Below are positions 6,936 through 14,638 of a DNA stretch of 14,871 nt, one piece after another. The notes beneath the pieces are model-generated. The model was not told the DNA's origin. It did not search any database and saw only the letters and a program-made list of their open reading frames with translations. A program made the position numbers and the translations under genes. Every line of letters starts with the position of its first letter. Within the stretch, counting starts at the first letter, position 1. Source of the stretch: Chloroflexota bacterium (lineage in GTDB: Bacteria > Chloroflexota > Limnocylindria > Limnocylindrales > CSP1-4); NCBI GenBank assembly GCA_027457005.1, contig DAIDTV010000009.1:1-14871 (forward strand). Reading direction: 5' to 3'.

Positions 6936-7613
6936 CGGCATCGTTGCCGGCCGCCACGGCCACGTCCAGCCCGAGGCGTGCAGCGACGAGCTCCGAGAGA
7001 GGCACGTCCCGCCAGCCCAGGTTCGGTGCGATGTGGAGGAAGCCGTCCTCGCGGCGCACCATGCCGGGAATCGAGATGCCCACCGCCAGGATCGATTCAG
7101 CGCAGCAGAGCGCCGCGACCAGCGGCGCCGCCAGCGCCTCCAGGTCGTCGAGCGTCTCCGCGGGTGAGCGCCACGCACGCGAGCGGTCCGTGCGGGCACA
7201 GCTCACGATCTCGCCTCCGAGGCCGACCACGGCCACGGCAAGCGAATCGGTGGCGATCTCCGTGGCCAGGACCACGGGGCCATCGCGACGGGGCGCGACG
7301 AGCGGTGACGGGCGCCCCGGCACCGTCCGCATCACGGGCGCGCGCTCGACCACGAGGCCGCGGTCCGAGAGCTCGCCGACCAGCGAGCCGACCGTGCTGC
7401 GGTTGACGCCCATCCTGGCGGCCAGGTCGGACCTCGACAGGGCCCCGCCGACGTGCACCTCTCGCAGCATCCGGCTCAGGTTCTGCCTGCGCAGGGCACC
7501 GTTCTGTCCGTTGCGTTCGATCACTGGCATGCCCGCGACGTCCACTCGTCTCCCCACGTGTCGCCGCTACCACGGGATTGTGGCGGCCCGCAACAAAACC
7601 CTTCGGCCGCAGG

Positions 7614-7640
7614 ATGCTACAGACCTCGCCGTGGTGTCAA
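7614..7640 (-). promoter_or_regulatory. Candidate promoter of the ROK regulator gene
   Basis: On the minus strand a perfect TTGACA (7640-7635) is followed after 15 bases by TAGCAT (7619-7614), 57 bases before the furthest start codon at 7557. The spacer is short of the 17-base optimum. This is the only clear sigma70-like pair in the 189-base gap 7558-7746. A TTTTGTTG tract downstream of it is AT-rich against the surroundings and could be part of an operator. Confidence 0.45.
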
Positions 7641-7718
7641 GACGCGGAGCGCCGTCCATCGCAGGCCGAGTGTTGGGGCGTGGCGGAAGCCGGTGGCGGC
7701 TCCGCGAGCTGATCCGCA

Positions 7719-7734
7719 GGCCCGCGAGCGGGCC
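7719..7734 (-). terminator. Small GC hairpin just after the OsmC-family gene
   Basis: GGCCCGC-GA-GCGGGCC is a perfect 7-base inverted repeat (in practice a 6-pair stem with a 4-base loop) starting 13 bases after the OsmC-family stop codon. There is no T run after it on the minus strand, so it would be at best a non-canonical terminator separating the redox pair from the ROK/sugar block. Confidence 0.33.
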
Positions 7735-7746
7735 GGGGCGGGCCGG

Positions 7747-8232
7747 TCAGCCCTGCTCGAGCCCGGCCACGTTGACGCCCCGCGGGCCCGTGGTGATCAC
7801 CTCGCCGCGATGCTCGCCCGAGGCGTTGCGGACCACGTAGCGGTGCACGATGCGCGCGATGCCCGTCGCCATGACGCCGGTCACGGTGCAGTACTTCGTC
7901 GCCGACAGCTCGATCGCGCGGCGGACCGCCTCCGGGTCGAGCGGGTCGCCCTCCACGCGGTGCTCCACCACCACGTCCGTGTAGGCCTTGGGGTGCGTGG
8001 GCCGGGTCTCACCGGTCACGTCCACCTCGTACGAGGCGATCGTCTGCTGCTTCTTGCGCAGGATCGAGACCACGTCCATCGCGGTGCAGCCCCCGAGCGA
8101 CACCATCAGCAACTCGGAGGGCCGGAACCCGTGGCCCCCGGCCTCGTCGTCCATCTCGAGCCGGTCACCCGTGCTCGCCTCGCCGACGAGGTGCATCCCG
8201 CCGTCCCAGCGCACCAGCGCGTGCTTCGTCAT
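7747..8232 (-). CDS. OsmC-family peroxiredoxin-like protein
   Basis: OsmC/Ohr-fold proteins reduce organic hydroperoxides or protect thiols with a pair of cysteines. At 161 residues the length fits an OsmC-family protein with a C-terminal extension. RPSELLMVSLGGCTAMDVVSIL holds the first cysteine (Cys49) in the central helix, and SATKYCTVTG holds the second (Cys115), the usual spacing. The MDVVSILRKKQ stretch points to the YhfA/OsmC branch rather than Ohr. The ATG at 8232 has GGAGG eleven bases upstream. It follows trxB by 37 bases and is probably co-transcribed with it, which would provide thioredoxin-linked reducing power for the same thiol chemistry; that link is inferred. No enzyme activity can be assigned from sequence alone. 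Confidence 0.92.
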   Translation of the reverse strand: MTKHALVRWDGGMHLVGEASTGDRLEMDDEAGGHGFRPSELLMVSLGGCTAMDVVSILRKKQQTIASYEVDVTGETRPTHPKAYTDVVVEHRVEGDPLDPEAVRRAIELSATKYCTVTGVMATGIARIVHRYVVRNASGEHRGEVITTGPRGVNVAGLEQG

Positions 8233-8269
8233 GCCGGTCGATTCCTCCGTTGTGCCGGTGCGGCAGGCG

Positions 8270-9352
<1,083 letters not shown>

Positions 9353-9390
9353 GGTGCTCCGCGGTATCGCTCGCCGTATCTCGTCGTCCT

Positions 9391-9409
9391 GATACCCCCA
9401 GGGAGTATC
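9391..9409. promoter_or_regulatory. CsoR/CstR-type operator upstream of trxB
   Basis: GATACCCCCAGGGAGTATC is a 19-base palindrome around a single central base, 8 of 9 pairs matching. The pattern ATAC, C-run, G-run, GTAT is that of operators for CsoR-family repressors (copper-sensing CsoR, persulfide-sensing CstR). It begins one base before the rpe stop codon, 39 bases upstream of the trxB ATG, where a repressor would block initiation. Further GATAC pentamers occur on the minus strand at 9380-9376 and 9368-9364. No CsoR-like gene is in the window. Confidence 0.55.
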
Positions 9410-10150
9410 TTACCGCATCCGGAACGCGGGATCGCCGATGCCCTGCGTGGCCAGGTCGCGCAGTTCCTGCACGGCGTGGCGGGGCCCCCGCGGATCGTGG
9501 AACAGCGTGCTGCCGGTGACGAACACGTCGGCTCCGGCGCCCGCGCAGCTCACGATCGTGTCGGGCGCGATCCCCCCGTCCACCTCCAGCCAGATCCGCC
9601 GGCCGGTTGCCTCGAGGGCCGACCGCGCCAGCCGCAGCTTGGGCTCCATGGTGGCCAGGTAGGCCTGTCCGCCGAAGCCCGGGTTCACCGTCATCACCAG
9701 CACCAGGTCCACCAGGTCGAGCACGTTGACCACGGCCTCGACGGGTGTCGCCGGGTTCATGGCCACCCCCGCCCTGCCACCCGACTCCGCCACGTGCATC
9801 AGGCTGCGGTGCAGGTTGTGGGTCGACTCGGCGTGGACGATCACCCGCTCGCAGCCGGCCTCCACGCACGGGCCGATCAGCACGTCGGGGTTGGCCACCA
9901 TCAGCTGCGCCTCGAACGGCAGCGAGGTGTGCCGGCGGGCCGCGGCGATGACGTCCGGGCCGAAGGTGAGGTTCGGCACGAAGCACGCGTCCATCACGTC
10001 CCACTGGATCCAGTCCACGCCCGCCGCCTCGAGCGCGGCCACCTCCTCGCCGAGCCGCGACAGGTCGGCCGGCAGGACGGAGGCCACGATGCGGGGCCCG
10101 GGGGCCGTCGCCTCGGGAGAGGACGTGCGTTGCTGGGCGGGCTCCGGCAT
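9410..10150 (-). CDS. rpe: Ribulose-phosphate 3-epimerase homologue with altered metal ligands
   Basis: A TIM-barrel epimerase that normally interconverts ribulose-5-phosphate and xylulose-5-phosphate in the pentose phosphate pathway. Family marks over 246 residues: IVASVLPADLSRL (21-33), DVMDACFVPNLTFGPDV (51-67), LMVANPD, VIVHAES (103-109), MTVNPGFGGQAYL (153-165), LEVDGGI (189-194) and VTGSTLF. Of four expected metal ligands, both aspartates are present (Asp51, Asp191), but both histidines are glutamine: IQWD instead of IHVD (Gln49) and AQLM instead of AHLM (Gln82). The usual DVMDGHF is also DVMDACF. Gln may still bind metal, or the protein may act on another sugar phosphate. GAGGAG five bases before ATG 10150 fixes the start. 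It follows the F420 block by 60 bases. Confidence 0.88.
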   Translation of the reverse strand: MPEPAQQRTSSPEATAPGPRIVASVLPADLSRLGEEVAALEAAGVDWIQWDVMDACFVPNLTFGPDVIAAARRHTSLPFEAQLMVANPDVLIGPCVEAGCERVIVHAESTHNLHRSLMHVAESGGRAGVAMNPATPVEAVVNVLDLVDLVLVMTVNPGFGGQAYLATMEPKLRLARSALEATGRRIWLEVDGGIAPDTIVSCAGAGADVFVTGSTLFHDPRGPRHAVQELRDLATQGIGDPAFRMR

Positions 10151-10210
10151 GTGCGCTCCTCGCTGCCTGCTGCGCGTGATCGGTCGGTCCGCGTGCCGAA
10201 CAGGGTACGG

Positions 10211-11113
10211 CTAGCGGTCCATCGCGTGGACCTGCGGCACCACGTCGCGCCCCAGCAGCTCCAGGATTCCCGGCTCCGACACGTTCCGGATCGAGAAGAT
10301 GGCGTGCTGCGAGCCGGCGTCGTGCCAGGCGCCGATGCGGTCGACCATCCCGGACGGGGACGTGCTCTCCGCGCCCCCGTCGCGGCTCACCAGGAAGCCG
10401 TTGAGGTTGGACCGCTCGATCTCGTCGAAGGGCCGGCCCACCTCCTCGCAGCGTTCGCGCAGCACCGCGTACTTGTGCCGCAGGTTCTCGGCGCCCCCGA
10501 AGATGTTCGTGGCGTCCGCGTACTGGGCGACGAGGCGCAGCGTCTTCCGTTCCCCGCCGCCGCCGATCATGATCGGGGGGTGGGGCCGCTGCAGCGCCTG
10601 CGGGCTGTTGAGCAGCCGCTGCAGCTGGTAGTGGCGCCCTTCGAACGCCGCGCCCGTGCCACGGTCGCCCGTCCACATCCCGTGCACCACCCGCAGCGTC
10701 TCCTCGAGCATCTCGAAACGCTCGCCGAGCGGCGGGAAGGGGAAGCCGAGCGCCCTTGACTCCTGCTCGTTCCAGGCCGCGCCGATCCCCAGCCATGCGC
10801 GACCCCCGGAGAGCACGTCGAGGGTCGTGGCGGCCTTGGCCCAGAGCCCGGCCTGTCGGTAATGGATGCCGCCGACCATGAGGCCGAGCGTCGCGCGCTT
10901 CGTGAGGGCCGCGGCGTAGGCCAGCGCCGACCAGCCCTCGAGCATCGGCTCCTCCGCCTGGCCGACGCTCGGGATCTGGAAGAAATGGTCCATCACCCAG
11001 ATCGAGTCGAAGCCGGCGTCGTCGGCGGTACGGACGATGCGGGCGAAGGTGGGGCCGATCGCGGCGTCGCCGCCCGGCCAGGTGAAGCTGGGGATCTGCA
11101 GTCCGATCTTCAT
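10211..11113 (-). CDS. LLM-class flavin/F420-dependent oxidoreductase (downstream copy)
   Basis: Luciferase-like TIM-barrel oxidoreductase; this branch generally uses F420H2. Seen: MKIGLQIPSFTWPGG at the N-terminus, FARIVRTADDAGFDSIWVMDH, ATLGLMVGGIHYRQAGLWAK, LDVLSGGRAWLGIGAAWNEQE (the hallmark SGGR..LGIG segment), FPPLGERFEMLEE, HPPIMIGGGGERKTLRLVAQYADATN. Length of 300 residues from the ATG at 11113 matches the family. A GTG at 11185 overlaps the cofE stop as GTGA and would add 24 Gly/Pro/Arg-rich residues; similar GTGA overlaps are used elsewhere here, so it is a real alternative. TACTCT six bases upstream of ATG 11113 could be a -10 for a leaderless message, with no visible -35. Location at the end of the F420 block supports F420 use. 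Substrate unknown. Confidence 0.9.
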   Translation of the reverse strand: MKIGLQIPSFTWPGGDAAIGPTFARIVRTADDAGFDSIWVMDHFFQIPSVGQAEEPMLEGWSALAYAAALTKRATLGLMVGGIHYRQAGLWAKAATTLDVLSGGRAWLGIGAAWNEQESRALGFPFPPLGERFEMLEETLRVVHGMWTGDRGTGAAFEGRHYQLQRLLNSPQALQRPHPPIMIGGGGERKTLRLVAQYADATNIFGGAENLRHKYAVLRERCEEVGRPFDEIERSNLNGFLVSRDGGAESTSPSGMVDRIGAWHDAGSQHAIFSIRNVSEPGILELLGRDVVPQVHAMDR

Positions 11114-11181
11114 GGTCGGAGAGTACCGCGGATGCCGGTCCGGCCCCGGGCGCGCCCCGGCGTCGCCGGCCCCGGTTCCCG

Positions 11182-12072
11182 TCACGTGAACAGGTCGAAC
11201 GCCTCCGGCATCACGACGTCCCGGACGACCGATCCATCTCCGGCCGGCAGGGGCGCGCCGCGCACGAGCACGACGGGCCGGCGCGAGGTCTTGCCCGAGG
11301 CGAGTTCGGCCGCCGCGCAGATCTCGTCGGCCACGGCCACCACCGTCGCGTGCATGGCACGTCCGCCGGTGTCCTCCAGGCCGCGGTAGTCGGCCAGCGG
11401 GGCGAAGCCGGCGACGCCCAGCGCCACGTCCGTGATGCCCCAGCGCCAGGGCCGGCCGAACGAGTCGGCCACGACCACGGCCGGCTCGATCCCGAGCAGG
11501 ACGGCCAGGCCGGCCCGGATGCGGGCGGCGGAGCCGTCGGGATCGTCGGGCAGCAGCGTGACGAGGTCGGGCGCGTCGGTGTTGGAGGCGTCGACCCCGG
11601 CGTTCGCGCAGACGTACCCGTGGCGCGTGCGGGCGACGATCACGCCGCGCTCCATGCGGACCACCTGCGCCGCCTCGCGCAGCACCACTTCCACCTGGCG
11701 GGGATCCCGGCCCCCCCGCCCGGCGAACGCCACCGCCTCGGGCCGGGGCGTCACCGTGCGCAGGTCCACGACGCGGCCCTCCGCCTTGGAGACGATCTTC
11801 TGGGTCACCACCAGCACGTCGCCGGGCCGGACGACGAGCTCCCGGTCGCTCGCGGCACCGGCCCGCAGCGCATCGGCGATGAGCGCCGCCAGGTCGTCGC
11901 CGGCGCGGACATCCGGGAGCGGCGGGAGCGGGATCGCCAGGAGCCGGCCCGGGACCTCGCCCGGCGTGGCGCCGGGGGGCGGCCCGCCGGCCGCGGGACC
12001 CGGAAGGTGCGTGTCGCCCCGGGCGGCGGGATCCTGCGCGGGGGGCCTGTCGTCCTCGACCGATCGGGTCAC
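11182..12072 (-). CDS. cofE: Coenzyme F420-0:L-glutamate ligase CofE (FbiB N-terminal-domain type)
   Basis: Adds glutamates to F420-0 using GTP to build the poly-gamma-glutamate tail. Motifs over 296 residues: LLAIPLPPLPDVRAGDDLAALI (44-65), RPGDVLVVTQKIVSKAEGRVVDL (82-104), ARTRHGYVCANAGVDASNTD (147-166), VVVADSFGRPWRWGITDVALGVAG (199-222) and RAMHATVVAVADEICAAAEL. The first 40 residues are Pro/Gly-rich and unconserved. The GTG start at 12072 overlaps the cofC stop as GTGA; an open frame continues upstream through cofC but is an artefact. Only the ligase domain is present: the C-terminal nitroreductase-like domain of actinobacterial FbiB, which reduces dehydro-F420-0, is absent. It is coupled to cofC upstream and closely precedes or overlaps the second LLM gene. 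Confidence 0.94.
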   Translation of the reverse strand: MTRSVEDDRPPAQDPAARGDTHLPGPAAGGPPPGATPGEVPGRLLAIPLPPLPDVRAGDDLAALIADALRAGAASDRELVVRPGDVLVVTQKIVSKAEGRVVDLRTVTPRPEAVAFAGRGGRDPRQVEVVLREAAQVVRMERGVIVARTRHGYVCANAGVDASNTDAPDLVTLLPDDPDGSAARIRAGLAVLLGIEPAVVVADSFGRPWRWGITDVALGVAGFAPLADYRGLEDTGGRAMHATVVAVADEICAAAELASGKTSRRPVVLVRGAPLPAGDGSVVRDVVMPEAFDLFT

Positions 12073-12782
12073 CGTGCCGGCCACGCGCCTTCCATGCCGG
12101 GCATCGCGCCGATCGCCTGCAGCTCGGCGAGGCGTGCCGGCTGCAGCCGCTCGACGTCGGCGGGCGTGTCGAGGTCGAAGCCCACTGCCGGGTCCTCCAC
12201 CAGCAGCACGCTCGCGTTCGCGGCCCGCGCCGCCTCGAGGTGCGCGCGCAGGCTCTCGGGACCGAACGCCGGCTCGATGACGTCCGGCGGGGAGAGGACC
12301 AGCGCGTTGGTGCCGCTCCGGGCGTCGGCCGGGACGATGGCCACGCGCGGCGCGCCGCCCCCCGCCGCGAGGGCGGCGTCCGCGGCCTCCCGGAGGCGCT
12401 CCAGCGCCTCCGGCTCGAGGAGCGGCAGATCTCCCGGCAGCACGAGCAGCGCGGTGGCGCCGCCGGCCATCACATCGTCGCGGCCGAGGCGGATCGCCTC
12501 GTTGAGATCGCCGGCGTCCTGGCGAAGCGTGCGGGCCCCCGCCGCGGATGCGATCGACAGGAGTGCCCGGTCCGGGCTCACCACCAGGATCTCGGCCGCT
12601 CCACCCCACGCCAGCAGCGTCCCGAGGACGTGGTGCAGCATGCCCACGATCAGATCCTCGCGCTCCTCCGCGTCCAGCGCGGCCCCCAGGCGTGTCTTGC
12701 CGCCCTCCAGCGAGCGCAGCGGCACGACGGCGTGTAGCCGCGACAGGTCCGCCCGCGCCGCGCCGCCCCCGCCGCCGTCCAT
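12069..12782 (-). CDS. cofC: 2-phospho-L-lactate / phosphoenolpyruvate guanylyltransferase CofC (FbiD)
   Basis: Activates the three-carbon precursor of F420 (2-phospholactate in archaea, phosphoenolpyruvate in many bacteria) with GTP for transfer by CofD. The 237 residues show the nucleotidyltransferase fold: LHAVVPLRSLEGGKTRLGAAL (nucleotide-binding loop), VVSPDRALL, LLVLPGDLPLLEPEAL (metal-binding aspartate in PGDLP), ADARSGTNALVLSPPD, PAFGPESLRAHLEAARA and GFDLDTPADVERL near the C-terminus, all characteristic of CofC. A six-glycine-rich leader (MDGGGGG) precedes. ATG 12782 lies four bases after the preceding LLM gene's stop and lacks a good Shine-Dalgarno, so it probably depends on translational coupling. 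Its stop overlaps the cofE GTG. Which three-carbon substrate is used cannot be decided from sequence. Confidence 0.93.
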   Translation of the reverse strand: MDGGGGGAARADLSRLHAVVPLRSLEGGKTRLGAALDAEEREDLIVGMLHHVLGTLLAWGGAAEILVVSPDRALLSIASAAGARTLRQDAGDLNEAIRLGRDDVMAGGATALLVLPGDLPLLEPEALERLREAADAALAAGGGAPRVAIVPADARSGTNALVLSPPDVIEPAFGPESLRAHLEAARAANASVLLVEDPAVGFDLDTPADVERLQPARLAELQAIGAMPGMEGAWPAR

Positions 12783-12786
12783 GCCG

Positions 12787-13650
12787 TCAGCCGAGCACCG
12801 CGTCCGCGAGCCGGTCGCCCTGGTCCGGCTCGGGCAGCGTCGGGAACACGACCACCTCGTCGACGCCCAGGTTCCCGTACCGGCGCACCATGGCCCGCAG
12901 GGCATCCGCGGTCCGCGGCAGCCCCGCCGCCAGGGCGGGTCCTCGCTGCGGCCCGTAGTAGTCGACCACGAAGTCGGCCGCCCGGGGGTCGTCGGGACCG
13001 TCCCCGGCGGCGAAGTAGGTGAGCACGGAGATCCACGGCTGGCCGTCCCGGCCCGCTTCGCGCCACGCGGTCCGGACGCGCTCGACGAGCGCCGGGAGCG
13101 CGTCGCCGGCGCTGCTGCTGGCCGTCCAGCCTGAGCCCCAGCGGACCGTGCGCCGGATCGAGGCGTCGGACGTGCCACCGAACAGGAGCCGGGGGCGTCC
13201 GCCGCCACCGACCACCGGCGCGCTGGTCCTGGTCGTCCCGGCCGGCGCCCCACCCCGCCAGACGAGGTCCATGACCTCCAGCGCCGCGTCCCACTCGCGG
13301 CCGCGAGCGTGGAAGTCACGGCCGACCACCGCGAAGTCGTCGGGCCGCGCGCCGACTCCGAGGCCCAGCGTGAAGCGGCCTCCCGACAGCCGGCTCAGGC
13401 TCGCCGCCTGCTTCGCGAGCAGCACCGGGTCCCGGGTGGGGCCGAGCAGCACGTCGGTCATCAGTTCGATCGTGCTCGTCGCGCCGGCGGCCGCGGCGAG
13501 CGCGGTGAGGGGCTCGTAGTTGGGGTACGCGATCCGGTCGATCACGCCGAGCGTGCCGAAGCCGCGCCGTTCGGCCCGTCGTGCCCAGTCGAGCACGATG
13601 TCGCCCGCCATCCCGGGGATGACGGTCGGAAGCCCGATCCCGATGCGCAC
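12787..13650 (-). CDS. LLM-class flavin/F420-dependent oxidoreductase embedded between cofD and cofC
   Basis: Luciferase-like monooxygenase-fold enzyme, likely F420-dependent given its place inside the F420 operon. Motifs over 287 residues: VRIGIGLPTVIPGMAG, LDWARRAERRGFGTLGVIDRIAYPNYEPL, IELMTDVLLGPTRDPVLLAKQAASL, LSRLSGGRFTLGLGVGARPDDF (family core segment), RPRLLFGGTSDASIRRTV and VDEVVVFPTLPEPDQ. I chose GTG 13650: AGGAGG sits six bases upstream and the conserved first strand begins there. The frame is open further upstream, but that part is a shadow of cofD. The start is one base after the cofD stop, and the stop is four bases before the cofC start. It shares little beyond the family core with the other LLM gene in the block, so the two are not recent duplicates. 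Reaction unknown. Confidence 0.9.
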   Translation of the reverse strand: MRIGIGLPTVIPGMAGDIVLDWARRAERRGFGTLGVIDRIAYPNYEPLTALAAAAGATSTIELMTDVLLGPTRDPVLLAKQAASLSRLSGGRFTLGLGVGARPDDFAVVGRDFHARGREWDAALEVMDLVWRGGAPAGTTRTSAPVVGGGGRPRLLFGGTSDASIRRTVRWGSGWTASSSAGDALPALVERVRTAWREAGRDGQPWISVLTYFAAGDGPDDPRAADFVVDYYGPQRGPALAAGLPRTADALRAMVRRYGNLGVDEVVVFPTLPEPDQGDRLADAVLG

Positions 13651-13651
13651 C

Positions 13652-14638
13652 TCAGACCTCCTGCCGTGTGCCAAGTGAGGCGTTCCGGCCCGTCTGCAGC
13701 TCGGCGGCGAACGCGAGCACCTCGCCGGCCAGCCGTGCCCGGTCCGCATCGTCGCGCATGACGGCCGAGGTTGCCAGGGCCCGGATGCCCAGGGCCTCGA
13801 TCGAGGTCGCCTGCGCCTCGTCCGCCCGGTCGACCACCAGGCCATCCAGCAGCCCGGGATACCGGCCGGCGTAGTGTCGGGCCACCCCCAGCGCGCTGGA
13901 CTCGCCGCCCAGCGTCTCGAGCATGCGGTCGGCCGGGCCCTTCAGGGCAACCCCCGCCACGATCGGGCTCACCGCCACGACGGGGGCGGCCGCGCCGGTC
14001 AGGGCGGCGACCATGCCGGGCAGTGCCAGGATGGTCCCGATGCTGACGAACGGGTTGGACGGCGCGATCATGAGCGCATCCGCGGAGCTCACCGCCGACA
14101 GCACCCGTTCCGTGGGTCGCGCATCCTCGGCGCCGTCGAACCGGATCTCCAGCGCGTCGTCGGCGTGCGCCCGGGCCACGAACCACTCCTGGAAGTCGAG
14201 CCACCCGCCGGGCGTCCTGACCCGCGTGCGCACGGGCCGGTCGCTCATGGGCAGGATCCGTGCCCGCACGCCCAGCGCCTGCGCGAGCTCGCCCGTCACG
14301 TCGGTGGGCGTCGCCCCGCCGCGGAGCCGGCTGGTGCGCACCAGGTGCGTGGCCAGGTCGCGGTCGCCCAGGCGGAACCAGGTCGGCGCCCCGTACCGGC
14401 CGAGCATCTCGTGTGCGGACCAGGTCTCGTCGCGCAGCCCCCAGCCGGTCTCCGGGTTGGCCAGCCCCGCCAGCGTGTACACCACCGTGTCCACGTCGGG
14501 CGAGACCTCGAGGCCGTGCAGCTCGAGGTCGTCGCCGGTGTTGACGATGACGGTCAGTTCGCGCGGGTCCATGGCTCGGCTGAGCCCCAACAAGAGCTTC
14601 GACGCGCCGATTCCTCCGGCCAGTGCGACGATGGCCAT
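13652..14638 (-). CDS. cofD: 2-phospho-L-lactate transferase CofD (FbiA)
   Basis: Transfers the activated three-carbon phosphate unit onto the deazaflavin Fo, giving F420-0 or dehydro-F420-0. The 328 residues carry the full set of family motifs: MAIVALAGGIGASKLLLGL (1-19), VIVNTGDDLELHGLEVSPDVDTVVYTLAG (roughly 30-58; the NTGDD and SPDVDTV elements), TWFRLGDRDLATHLVRT (86-102), RILPMSDRPVRT (127-138), WLDFQEWFV (146-154), MIAPSNPFVSIGTIL, and PIVAGVALKGPADRML near the C-terminus. Length matches FbiA. The ATG at 14638 overlaps the cofH stop as TGATG, so termination-reinitiation is likely. It is followed after one base by the LLM gene. Confidence 0.96.
   Translation of the reverse strand: MAIVALAGGIGASKLLLGLSRAMDPRELTVIVNTGDDLELHGLEVSPDVDTVVYTLAGLANPETGWGLRDETWSAHEMLGRYGAPTWFRLGDRDLATHLVRTSRLRGGATPTDVTGELAQALGVRARILPMSDRPVRTRVRTPGGWLDFQEWFVARAHADDALEIRFDGAEDARPTERVLSAVSSADALMIAPSNPFVSIGTILALPGMVAALTGAAAPVVAVSPIVAGVALKGPADRMLETLGGESSALGVARHYAGRYPGLLDGLVVDRADEAQATSIEALGIRALATSAVMRDDADRARLAGEVLAFAAELQTGRNASLGTRQEV

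Larger units (their letters stand above)
6284..7557 (-). pseudogene. ROK-family transcriptional repressor, reading frame broken at about 6846-6935
   Basis: Sugar-responsive repressor of the NagC/XylR type, adjacent to and co-oriented with the sugar ABC genes it probably controls. The upstream frame has a winged helix-turn-helix (LSRSDLAARMGVNRSTVGSL, about residues 40-60), then the ROK kinase-like fold: VGISIPGMV, IAPNLGWRDVPLSEL and AGNDADLA. After that the frame becomes nonsense. The rest continues in another frame from GERGEVGHMPVNP, with the zinc motif CHCGSRGC and a normal C-terminus through GAAELAFAPTIADP. The missing middle is encoded backwards: the plus strand 6848-6928 reads LATLAEHTRGAG ... 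DFICLWGEAGV, so a small segment is inverted and about 15-20 residues are additionally lost. The last 40 or so residues before the stop at 6284 extend past the usual family end. Start is uncertain (GTG 7557, GTG 7545 or ATG 7530). This is either a true pseudogene or an assembly error. Confidence 0.85.

Noticed and set aside
7702..7729. Direct repeat CCGCGAGC (7702-7709 and 7722-7729)
   Set aside because: Eight-base GC repeats are common by chance at this composition and no flanking mobile-element features exist.
6209..7840. Plus-strand open frame across the ROK gene as a separate gene
   Set aside because: Only the short part at 6848-6928 resembles a protein family (ROK), explained by the inverted segment; the rest is biased shadow sequence without a start signal.
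12073..12609. N-terminal extension of the cofE frame upstream of GTG 12072
   Set aside because: The extra 179 residues are Arg/Gly-rich shadow of cofC; the GTGA overlap and family length place the start at 12072.
13651..13845. N-terminal extension of the first LLM gene into cofD
   Set aside because: The extension is a non-homologous shadow of cofD; GTG 13650 has a good AGGAGG and begins at the conserved first strand.
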